Part shown: one piece after another, positions 26,034 to 34,031 of the stretch
Layout of the letters: every line of letters begins with the position of its first letter
Position numbering within the stretch: the first letter of the stretch is position 1
From: Pseudobacter sp.
Lineage (GTDB): Bacteria; Bacteroidota; Bacteroidia; Chitinophagales; Chitinophagaceae
DNA: 35,124 bases
Direction of reading: 5' to 3'
Assembly (NCBI GenBank): GCA_017849455.1
Contig: JAFIGX010000008.1
Location: 1 to 35,124, forward strand
Position numbers and translations under genes: made by a program
Notes under the pieces: model-generated
Databases searched by the model: none
What the model was told of the DNA's origin: nothing
Seen by the model: the letters and a program-made list of their open reading frames with translations, nothing else

Positions 26034-26564
26034 ATGGAATTCCTCAATAATACAGTACCGGTCGATCAGTTACCACGGGCCGAAGACGCGGAGTTAAGGC
26101 CGATCGACCGTTCTTACCTGAAAGTGTTGCGATGGGAATGGGCGCTTTCGGTGCTTTTCTTACTGGTGGTGATCCTGCTGCTGGCGATCTTTATTCCTTC
26201 CCTGCGTCAACCCTGCTGGCTGGGGTGGTTGGCGGGCGGATGGCTCCTCCTCACAGTCACCTGGTTCTTCTTGCAGGAGCAGCTTTTCCGGTTCAGGGCC
26301 TATGCGGTGCGTGAGAGGGATATTATTTACCGGTCGGGCTGGATCATTCGGCAGGTGCATACCTGTCCTTTCAACCGGGTACTGCACTGTACGGTCACGG
26401 CCGGTCCGCTGGAACGCAGGTTCGGCATCGCTACCCTGATCCTGTACACGGCCGGCCCATCGGCCACAGACCTGCACGTTCGTGGCTTACAGGAAGCCGG
26501 CGCCCATGCACTGAAGGAATGGATCACCAAAAAAATCGCCGATGAATCAGTTTATGAACAATAA
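26034..26564 (+). CDS. YdbS-like membrane protein with a bacterial PH domain
   Basis: The 176-residue protein has two transmembrane helices (about 36-58 and 63-84) followed by one bPH2 (YdbS/YdbT-like) domain at about 92-165, with YRSGWIIRQVHTCPFNRVLH and LERRFGIATLILYTAG. It overlaps the next gene, which has three such units, by 23 bases. This is the conserved ydbS-ydbT pair known from Bacillus and many bacteria. In Bacillus amyloliquefaciens the pair is reported to contribute to resistance against lantibiotic-type compounds; the role here is inferred. A possible start near the predicted N-terminus is ATG 26034. Confidence 0.85.
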   Translation: MEFLNNTVPVDQLPRAEDAELRPIDRSYLKVLRWEWALSVLFLLVVILLLAIFIPSLRQPCWLGWLAGGWLLLTVTWFFLQEQLFRFRAYAVRERDIIYRSGWIIRQVHTCPFNRVLHCTVTAGPLERRFGIATLILYTAGPSATDLHVRGLQEAGAHALKEWITKKIADESVYEQ

Positions 26565-28032
26565 CTGGAGCATTCCACAGCGGCCGGCCCGGGCCGGTTT
26601 GCTGATCATTTTCTACAAAGCGATCATCAATATTTTCAAAATAGTCTGGCCTCTGCTTGCGGTGCTCCTATTCAACCAGCGTAGAAAAGGGTGGGATGCC
26701 CTTATGATAGGGTTGATCGTTATCCCGGCACTGGTGCTGTTGCGCTCCCTCATCGAATATTTTTATTTCCGTTTTCAGATCGTGAATGATGAGCTGATCA
26801 TTAGGAAAGGATTCATCAGCAAGAAGACGATCACTATCCCGTTGTCGAAAATACAGGCGGTCCATATCGAGCAGGCGCTCGTGCACCAGCTTGTACAGGT
26901 GGTCAGGGTAAAGATCGATACGGCCGGGACCGATAAAACGGAAGCCAGCATCGATGCCCTGTCCATGGAAAAAGCAGAACAACTCAGGATCTTTTTGCTT
27001 CACGAAAAACAGGAACTGACCGGGGGGCATGAGGTACAAGCCTCTCCGGTAGAGATCCCCGTTATTCGGCTATCCATTTCCGATATCTTCAAGATCGGCA
27101 TTTCCGCCAATCATATTCAGACCTTCATCCTCATATTGAGCTTCGCCTTTTCATTCATCAACAACTTGGAAGAGGCCTTCGGTGAGCGGGTAGTGAGAAC
27201 GGTAAGAGATTCTTCTTCATTGGTGCAACGGTCGATATCGGCCGTATCGCTGGTGATAACGGCCGTGCTGGCGCTCTCTGTGATCGTTTCGATGGGACGG
27301 ATCGCACTGCGTTATTTCGATTTCAACCTGTCGGAATCGCCGCAGGGATACAAGCTGAGCACCGGTTTGATCAATACCAGGCAACACCTGGTCGCTTTTC
27401 CCAGGATCCAGTTCATTTCCTGGAGCGCCAACTGGATACGCCGGAAGATCGGTTTGTACAGTCTCGATTTTCACCAGGCCATGGCCGGTGAGCATGATCA
27501 CCGGAAAAACCAAAGGATCATTGTGCCCGTCACCAAAGCCGGCTATATCGATGAGCTTTTGCGTCATTATCATGCGCCGGTGGAAGGGTGGGCCGATTCG
27601 GTACATTACATTCAGCCAGCCTATCCGTTCCGCAGAGCCTTGCTGGTAGGAATACTGCCTGTTGCATTCCTTTTGTTGCTGGGCTGGCTATTCTGGTGGA
27701 GGCTTTGGTTGTTGTGGTCACTGCTATGGGTACCCTATGTATTCATCAACGCTGTTTTTTTCAGAAAGAATTTCAGGTTGTACCTGTCGGCCGGCGCCTT
27801 GCAGGTGAAGGAGGGAGTATGGGGCAGGGAGTCGAAGATCGTGAAATGGTATAAGCTGCAACATATCAGCCTCCATCAGTCTATTTACCAGCGGCATCAT
27901 TCACTGGCCACACTGGTATTGTATACGGCAGGTGGAACGATCACCATTCCCTATATCACCCTTGGGCTTGCACAAATGGTGCGTAATTATGCGTTGTATG
28001 AGATAGAGCGTTCGAACAGGCCGTGGATGTAA
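26542..28032 (+). CDS. YdbT-like membrane protein with repeated bacterial PH domains
   Basis: The 496-residue protein has paired membrane helices followed by bPH2 domains three times over. Helices at about 20-70 precede PH 1 (VNDELIIRKGFISKKTITIP, then LSKIQAVHIEQALV). Helices at about 190-255 precede PH 2 (GYKLSTGLINTRQHLVAFPR). Helices at about 365-405 precede PH 3 (LQVKEGVWGRESKIVKWYKL, then LATLVLYTAGG). The architecture fits YdbT. The start codon lies inside the ydbS-like gene, giving translational coupling and suggesting a complex of the two proteins in the inner membrane. It ends four bases before the convergent flavin-reductase gene. Confidence 0.88.
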   Translation: MNQFMNNNWSIPQRPARAGLLIIFYKAIINIFKIVWPLLAVLLFNQRRKGWDALMIGLIVIPALVLLRSLIEYFYFRFQIVNDELIIRKGFISKKTITIPLSKIQAVHIEQALVHQLVQVVRVKIDTAGTDKTEASIDALSMEKAEQLRIFLLHEKQELTGGHEVQASPVEIPVIRLSISDIFKIGISANHIQTFILILSFAFSFINNLEEAFGERVVRTVRDSSSLVQRSISAVSLVITAVLALSVIVSMGRIALRYFDFNLSESPQGYKLSTGLINTRQHLVAFPRIQFISWSANWIRRKIGLYSLDFHQAMAGEHDHRKNQRIIVPVTKAGYIDELLRHYHAPVEGWADSVHYIQPAYPFRRALLVGILPVAFLLLLGWLFWWRLWLLWSLLWVPYVFINAVFFRKNFRLYLSAGALQVKEGVWGRESKIVKWYKLQHISLHQSIYQRHHSLATLVLYTAGGTITIPYITLGLAQMVRNYALYEIERSNRPWM

Positions 28033-28036
28033 GGGA

Positions 28037-28918
28037 TCAGTTATTGGCCAGCAGCACCTGCCAGGCTTCTTTCACTTTGCCTGCATCGAGCAGTTGCTGT
28101 GCATACCTGTGCAGTTCCTTTTCCATTTCTTCGGGGCTTACGGAATAATACTGGAAAATATTTTTCAGCGTATCGTCATGGAAGGAAGGATCGATAGTGG
28201 GCATGCTGTGCACATTACCGAGCTGGCCAAGATTATTGCCGGTAAGGATCCTGCTGTTGCGGATGGGCCCAGGCAGTGCGTCCACGCCGATGCCTAACTG
28301 TATATTGGGCTTTTCTACCTGGAAGAGATTGGTCTCATCCACTTTGCAGTACCAGTCGCCTCCCAGTCTCGCCACATGATGCAGTTTGCGTTGGTCGATG
28401 AATTTTTTTTCATTGAGGATGGCATCGTCGACATGCATGCGGAGCACTTCGCAGATAACGAGGTTGCCGGCCCCGCCTTCAGTGCCCAGTGCTTTTATCT
28501 CAAGTACGCGGCATTCCATTTTCACCTTGCTTTCCTTTACCATCGGTGGTTTTACGAGCGTGGCAGGTTCGGGAGTAAAACCGGTTTTGATGAATTCATT
28601 CACTTCTTTGGGGAACTCGCAACTGGCCAGGCTGGTTTGCTGCACCATGTCGTAGTCTACGATATTGATCACCACTTCCGGTACTTCCTGCACATTCTGC
28701 AGCGTGTGCTTGGTGGTATTGTTTCGCACCCTCCTTGCCGGGGAGAAGATCACCACCGGCGGGTTTGAAGAGAACAGGTTAAAAAAACTGAACGGGCTGA
28801 GGTTGATATTACCTGCCTTGTCGATGGTGCTGGCAAAGCAGATGGGCCTCGGTGCAATGGCATGCTGCAGATAATTTTGCCGTTCAGGAGTAGTTAACTG
28901 TTGAAGGTCGATGATCAT
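28037..28918 (-). CDS. Flavin-reductase-family protein (FMN-binding split barrel)
   Basis: The 293-residue protein starts with the family pattern HAIAPRPICFASTIDKAGN and LSPFSFFNLFSSNPPVVIFS (about residues 19-60), the FMN-binding split barrel of flavin reductase-like proteins. A longer C-terminal extension (about 200-293) is typical of one Bacteroidota/Proteobacteria subgroup. It follows the FAH-family gene on the same strand after 33 bases. In Bacteroidota this pair often lies beside tyrosine/homogentisate degradation genes, so a role near that pathway is likely, though the other genes of the pathway are not in this window. Confidence 0.85.
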   Translation of the reverse strand: MIIDLQQLTTPERQNYLQHAIAPRPICFASTIDKAGNINLSPFSFFNLFSSNPPVVIFSPARRVRNNTTKHTLQNVQEVPEVVINIVDYDMVQQTSLASCEFPKEVNEFIKTGFTPEPATLVKPPMVKESKVKMECRVLEIKALGTEGGAGNLVICEVLRMHVDDAILNEKKFIDQRKLHHVARLGGDWYCKVDETNLFQVEKPNIQLGIGVDALPGPIRNSRILTGNNLGQLGNVHSMPTIDPSFHDDTLKNIFQYYSVSPEEMEKELHRYAQQLLDAGKVKEAWQVLLANN

Positions 28919-28951
28919 AGATCTTTAATAAAATTCGTATGTCGATGCGCG

Positions 28952-29962
28952 TTATATATTCTTTTTGCGTGACAGGATGGAAAAATCGTCATCTTCCCGA
29001 ACGATGGTGTTGTGCAGGATGCCGAGGCCATCGATCTCCATTTCCACTTCATCGCCTGCCTGCAGCCATTGTTCCTGGTATTGAGGGTCGTTGAGCTTGC
29101 CGGTGCCATTGAGTTCGAGAAAACAACCGGTGCCAACGGTACCGCTTCCGATCACATCGCCGGCATTCAGGGTAACGCCATAAGAAGCGCGTTCGATGAT
29201 CTCTGCAAAGGTCCAGTCCATATCCTTTACATTCCCATCGCTCACCTGTTTACCATTCACCCGGCATTGCATGCGGAGGTTCCAGTTCTTTCCCGTATGT
29301 CCTTCGCGGGCAGGGACCTCGAATGACTGCAGTTCGTCGGGGGTAACGAGCCAGGGGCCGATCACCGTGGAGAAATCCTTGCCTTTGGCCGGCCCGAGGT
29401 TCAATAGCATTTCTTCCACCTGGAGCCGGCGTGCGCTCATATCGTTCATGATCATAAGCCCGCCGATATATTCATCGGCTGCTTCCGCGCGGATATTCCT
29501 TCCCTGCTTGCAGATCACGATGGCCACTTCCAGTTCGAAGTCGAGCTTTTCGAAATGATCGGGCATACAGGCGATCTCGCCGGGGCCCTGGATGCCGAAA
29601 TGATTGGTAAAATAAAATATGGGATATTGATCGAATTCAGGGATCATGGGCACGCCCCTGTTACGGCGTGCTGCTGCCACGTGTTGGCGGAACGCATATC
29701 CATCCCGGCAGGAAGTGGGGAATGGAACGGGCGCGAGTATGGCAGCGCTGTCATACGCAAATCCTTTGCTGGTGGATATTTTGCCTTCTCTCACCATCAT
29801 CTCTCCGCCGAGGGCCATGGGATAGGCGTCTTCCCAGTATTGCAGGAACATGCTCATATTATGTGGCAGGTCGGGATGTAATACTTCCATATCGTACAAC
29901 AGACCATCGATCAGAATGGCCAGGCGATCATGCCCTTCGAGAAAATAGGAGACAAGCTTCAT
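28952..29962 (-). CDS. Fumarylacetoacetate hydrolase family protein
   Basis: ATG 29962 gives 336 residues; an upstream TTG would add three. The C-terminal FAH fold shows the metal-binding pattern: an early Glu in the QGPGEIACM region, then KLDFELEVAIVICKQGRNI, MIMNDMSARRLQ and GDVIGSGTVGTGCFLELNG. The family hydrolyses C-C bonds of 1,3-diketo acids. The 336-residue two-domain form in Bacteroidota is usually assigned to the last step of tyrosine degradation. Operon with the flavin-reductase-family gene supports this; exact substrate is inferred. Confidence 0.87.
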   Translation of the reverse strand: MKLVSYFLEGHDRLAILIDGLLYDMEVLHPDLPHNMSMFLQYWEDAYPMALGGEMMVREGKISTSKGFAYDSAAILAPVPFPTSCRDGYAFRQHVAAARRNRGVPMIPEFDQYPIFYFTNHFGIQGPGEIACMPDHFEKLDFELEVAIVICKQGRNIRAEAADEYIGGLMIMNDMSARRLQVEEMLLNLGPAKGKDFSTVIGPWLVTPDELQSFEVPAREGHTGKNWNLRMQCRVNGKQVSDGNVKDMDWTFAEIIERASYGVTLNAGDVIGSGTVGTGCFLELNGTGKLNDPQYQEQWLQAGDEVEMEIDGLGILHNTIVREDDDFSILSRKKNI

Positions 29963-30021
29963 AGATAGCAACCATTTAAGGGCTGCAAGATAGGATAACT
30001 ATTTGTTCGTACCTTTTCAGG

Positions 30022-31287
30022 ATGAAAAACATCATTGCTGCCTTTGCATTTTTTTTCATGGCCATTCATGTACCCGCACAAATCAAAACAGATGCCTGGC
30101 TGGAAGAGCTGATCAGGCGGCAGGCTTCTCCCTTACTGCTCAGTGTGCTCGATCAACCGGATACTTTTCAATACCAGTTCATCTATACGCAGATCGACCG
30201 CGATAAGAACAACAGGCCCCATTTCAAAAATTATTATCTCAATGTAGACAAAGACCGTTATTTCAATCCGGCTTCCATGGTGAAGCTGCCGGTAGCTTTG
30301 CTGGCATTGGAGAAGGTACGCAAACTGAAAAAATACGGGGTCGATAAATATACCACCATGCTTACCGATAGCGGATATGCGAAGCAGACCAGGGTAGGGT
30401 GGGACAGCACTTCCGCGAACGGGTTTCCTTCCGTGGCGCACTATGTAAAAAAAATATTCCTCGTGAGCGATAATGATGCCTATAACAGGCTGTATGAATT
30501 CGTTGGCCAGCACACCCTGAACCAACGACTCTGGCAGATGGGCTATAAGGATGTCCGCATCACCCGCCGTTTCGTGACCATGAACGAAGACCAGAACCGG
30601 CATACCAATCCGATACGTTTCATCAAAGACCAGCAGGTGCTCTATACACAGCCGCCGGCCTTCAATGAAGACCGATTCGACTTCAGCAAAAAGATACTGA
30701 TCGGCAAAGCGCATTATAACCGGGACGACAGCCTGATCAACGCCCCGATGGATTTCACCACGCATAATAATTTCCCCCTCGAAGATCTTCAGCAGGTGGC
30801 CCAGGCCGCCCTGTTCCCCGATGCAACGCCTTCTTCCAAACGATTCGGCCTGAGCAATGCCGATTACAGGTTCCTGTACAGGTATATGTCGGAGCTTCCG
30901 TCGGAGAGTGATTACCCTTCTTACGATACCAGTGAATACTTCGACAGCTATACCAAATTTTTCATCTGGAAGGCCGGCAGGAGCAAGCTCCCATCGTATA
31001 TGCGGGCATTCAATAAAACGGGCTGGTCTTATGGCTTTCTTACAGATGTGTCATATATAGTCGACTTCAAAAATAAAGTGGAATTCATGCTCAGCGGGGT
31101 GATCTATGCCAACCAGGATGGTGTGCTGAATGACGATAAATATGAATACGAAACGATCGGCTATCCTTACTTCAAAGAATTGGGCAGTATTATTTATGAG
31201 TATGAACTGAAGCGGGAAAGACAGTTCGTGCCCAATCTGAAATCAATGATCTTTTCGTACAGCAATCCTAACAGTAGCAGTAAATGA
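30022..31287 (+). CDS. Exported serine hydrolase of the class A beta-lactamase-like family
   Basis: The 421-residue protein has a signal peptide (cleavage after VPA, residue 19). It carries all three marks of the penicillin-recognising fold: S85-x2-K88 (PASMVKLP), S149-D-N151 (LVSDNDAYN) and K332-T-G (FNKTGWSYG). It is much longer than class A beta-lactamases (about 290 residues), with extra segments between the SDN and KTG motifs. It belongs to the beta-lactamase2-type hydrolases of Bacteroidota, whose substrates are mostly unknown. Its stop overlaps the start of the GH9 gene by four bases (ATGA), so the two are co-translated and probably act on related cell-wall or glycan material. Confidence 0.85.
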   Translation: MKNIIAAFAFFFMAIHVPAQIKTDAWLEELIRRQASPLLLSVLDQPDTFQYQFIYTQIDRDKNNRPHFKNYYLNVDKDRYFNPASMVKLPVALLALEKVRKLKKYGVDKYTTMLTDSGYAKQTRVGWDSTSANGFPSVAHYVKKIFLVSDNDAYNRLYEFVGQHTLNQRLWQMGYKDVRITRRFVTMNEDQNRHTNPIRFIKDQQVLYTQPPAFNEDRFDFSKKILIGKAHYNRDDSLINAPMDFTTHNNFPLEDLQQVAQAALFPDATPSSKRFGLSNADYRFLYRYMSELPSESDYPSYDTSEYFDSYTKFFIWKAGRSKLPSYMRAFNKTGWSYGFLTDVSYIVDFKNKVEFMLSGVIYANQDGVLNDDKYEYETIGYPYFKELGSIIYEYELKRERQFVPNLKSMIFSYSNPNSSSK

Positions 31288-33821
31288 GCACATATATAAA
31301 GGCCCGTTCGGTAGCAATAGCATCGATACTTCTCTGTATGCATGGTTTCGCCAGGCAGGGTGATCCTGTTCAGTCATGGATACGCATCAACCAGTTGGGT
31401 TATACGCCGGCTGGTATAAAAGTGGCTGTATGGTGCAGTAAGACTTCGCAGCCACTCACCGGTTTCGAACTGGTTGACCGAAGCAATGGTAAGAAAGTAT
31501 ACGAAGGAGCGGCCGGCAAAGCATTTGGTGCGTATGGGCCTTTTACGCAAACCTATCGTCTTGATTTTTCATCCTTCCGGAAACCGGGCCGTTATGTATT
31601 GAAAGCCGGTGGCGCTGTATCGCCCGAAATCAGGATCGGGGAGGATGTATACAAGGGAACGGCAGATTTCTGTTTGCGATATATGCGTCAGCAGCGCAGT
31701 GGCTTCAATCCTTTTCTGAAGGATAGCTGTCATACCCATGATGGTTATACGATGTACGGCCCCATGCCCGACAGCACCCATATCGATGTATCCGGTGGCT
31801 GGCATGATGCCACGGACTATCTTCAATATTCCACCACTTCTGCCAATGCGGCCTGGCATCTTTTGGCAGCCTGGCGCGACTTCCCTGCTGCATTCGGTGA
31901 TGGATACCAGGCCAATGGCCTCGAAGGAAAGAACGGCCGGGCCGATGTGCTGGATGAGGCGAAATGGGGGCTCGACTGGCTGCTGAAAATGCATCCGAAG
32001 CCAGACTGGATGTTCAACCAGGTAGCCGATGACCGCGACCATGCCGGAATGCGGTTACCCAAAGAGGATAGTTTTTATGGAAAAGGGTTGGAGCGGCCTG
32101 TTTATTTCTGTAGTGGCCAGCCACAGGGATTGCTGAAATATAAGAACCGCACTACCGGAGTGGCTTCCACAGCCGGCAAGTTTGCGGCTGATTTCGCTTT
32201 GGGGTACCAGTTATTCCGGTCGGTCGATACGGGGTATGCAAGGGTCTTGAAAGAAAAAGCCTTCTCGGCAATCAAGCTGGGCCTGTCGAAACCGGGCGTA
32301 TGCCAAACAGCGCCGGGGCGGTCGCCTTATTTTTATGAAGAAGATAACTGGACCGATGATATGGAATTGGCCACTGCCTCCCTGCAACCGCTCACCGATG
32401 GACCTGCAAAGAATAAAAAGGAAAAGCCTTACAGGGAAATGGCGAATGATTTCAGCAAGATGGAACCAGTTACACCCTGGCTGGGCAAGGATACGGCCAG
32501 GCATTATCAATGGTATCCTTTCATCAATCTCGGCCACTATGAGCTGGCGAAGCAGACCGGTAGCGCCGACAGGGAAAGGTTGACCGGATATTATAAGGAA
32601 GGGATCGAAAGAGTATGGAATAAGGCCAGGCAGAATGCATTTTACCGGGGAGTGCCGTTTATCTGGTGCAGCAACAACCTCACGGTCGCATTTGCCATCC
32701 AGTGTTACTGGTACCGGGAATTGTCGGGCGATGAAAGTTTCAATGAATTGGAACAGGCCAATGTCGATTGGCTCTTCGGTTGCAATCCCTGGGGAACCAG
32801 TATGGTTTATGGACTGCCTGCCTGGGGAGATACGCCTACTGATCCGCATTCCTCTTTTACACACCTGAAAAAATACCCGATCGATGGCGGCCTGGTAGAC
32901 GGGCCCGTATATGGAAATATTTATAAGAACCTGATCGGTATATCGCTGGGCGAACCCGATGAATATGCGGCATTTCAAAGCGACCTGGTAGTATACCATG
33001 ATGACTTCGGCGATTACTCTACCAACGAGCCCACCATGGATGGCACGGCCAGCCTGATCTATCTGCTGGCAGCACAGGAAGCCGGTAAGCCGCCAGGTAG
33101 CAAAAACTATACTGCCTATCAGGGCGCGATCATCCGGGGCAACACATCGCAGAAACGCCTTGCCCTCGTATTCACCGGTGATGAATTTGGCGATGGAGGA
33201 AAAACAATTGCCGCAACGCTGAAGGAAAGATCGGTGAAAGCCTCTTTCTTTCTCACCGGCCGCTTCTACAGGAACCCGGCGTTCCGCAACATCATACGAA
33301 CACTGAAAGAACAAGGGCATTACCTGGGATCTCACAGCGATCAGCACCTTCTTTATTGCGACTGGGCGCGGAGGGACAGCTTACTGGTGAAGAAGGAACA
33401 ATTCACCAAAGACCTGCAACAAAGTTATGCGGCCATGAAGTCGTTTGGGATCACCCGAAATGATGCGCAATGGTTCCTGCCACCCTATGAATGGTATAAC
33501 GATACGATCGCTGCCTGGACAAAAAAAGCCGGCCTTCAACTGGTGAACTTTACACCGGGAACGCTCAGCACATCTGATTATACCACCCCTAATATGAAAA
33601 ATTACCGCTCTGCAGACACCATTCTTCAAAGTATATTACGATATGAGCAGAGCAGGCCGGCCGGCCTCAATGGGTTTATCCTGCTGGTACATATCGGTAC
33701 GGACCCCCGCCGCACCGATAAACTGTACAACCATTTGGGGAAATTGATCGGCGCCCTTCAACAAAAAGAGTATCAATTTGTACGGATCGATGATCTGTTG
33801 AAAAAAGCCCCCAAAAACTAA
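31284..33821 (+). CDS. Exported GH9 glycoside hydrolase fused to a NodB-like polysaccharide deacetylase
   Basis: The 845-residue protein has a signal peptide (about 1-24) and an Ig-like CelD_N domain (about 32-118, IRINQLGYTP). A GH9 catalytic (alpha/alpha)6 domain follows at about 122-600: GGWHDATDY at 171-179 offers Asp 175 and Asp 178 as base residues, and STNEPTMDG offers Glu 582 as acid. A NodB-type domain at about 622-840 has TGDE at 631-634, HSDQH at 684-688, FLPPYEW near 731 and His 804. GH9 enzymes cut beta-1,4-glucans or related glycans; NodB domains remove acetyl groups. In NodB motif 1 the usual second Asp is Glu 634. Target polysaccharide is unknown. Confidence 0.88.
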   Translation: MSTYIKARSVAIASILLCMHGFARQGDPVQSWIRINQLGYTPAGIKVAVWCSKTSQPLTGFELVDRSNGKKVYEGAAGKAFGAYGPFTQTYRLDFSSFRKPGRYVLKAGGAVSPEIRIGEDVYKGTADFCLRYMRQQRSGFNPFLKDSCHTHDGYTMYGPMPDSTHIDVSGGWHDATDYLQYSTTSANAAWHLLAAWRDFPAAFGDGYQANGLEGKNGRADVLDEAKWGLDWLLKMHPKPDWMFNQVADDRDHAGMRLPKEDSFYGKGLERPVYFCSGQPQGLLKYKNRTTGVASTAGKFAADFALGYQLFRSVDTGYARVLKEKAFSAIKLGLSKPGVCQTAPGRSPYFYEEDNWTDDMELATASLQPLTDGPAKNKKEKPYREMANDFSKMEPVTPWLGKDTARHYQWYPFINLGHYELAKQTGSADRERLTGYYKEGIERVWNKARQNAFYRGVPFIWCSNNLTVAFAIQCYWYRELSGDESFNELEQANVDWLFGCNPWGTSMVYGLPAWGDTPTDPHSSFTHLKKYPIDGGLVDGPVYGNIYKNLIGISLGEPDEYAAFQSDLVVYHDDFGDYSTNEPTMDGTASLIYLLAAQEAGKPPGSKNYTAYQGAIIRGNTSQKRLALVFTGDEFGDGGKTIAATLKERSVKASFFLTGRFYRNPAFRNIIRTLKEQGHYLGSHSDQHLLYCDWARRDSLLVKKEQFTKDLQQSYAAMKSFGITRNDAQWFLPPYEWYNDTIAAWTKKAGLQLVNFTPGTLSTSDYTTPNMKNYRSADTILQSILRYEQSRPAGLNGFILLVHIGTDPRRTDKLYNHLGKLIGALQQKEYQFVRIDDLLKKAPKN

Positions 33822-34031
33822 GAACGGCCTTACCATTTATACATAGCTTCCTGACCGTTATACGTAGGCGGGTGACCGGTTTTAGCGGATTTTTTTTCAA
33901 TTTTGCTGAACAATTGTATCGCACTGCGGTTATAATGTATCGACCCCTTTTATCCATAACACGACCAACCAACCAGCCCGGCCCCGGCCCGAAGACAATA
34001 GCGAAATAAGACAGGCTCTATTCTAAATCTC
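33822..34031. other. Intergenic region before the desaturase gene
   Basis: No gene was seen in these 210 bases. A TTTTG at about 33900 and a TATAAT-like TTATAATG near 33930 are present but spaced unlike the Bacteroidota promoter, so no promoter is called. No hairpin with a T-run marks the end of the GH9 operon. Confidence 0.4.
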
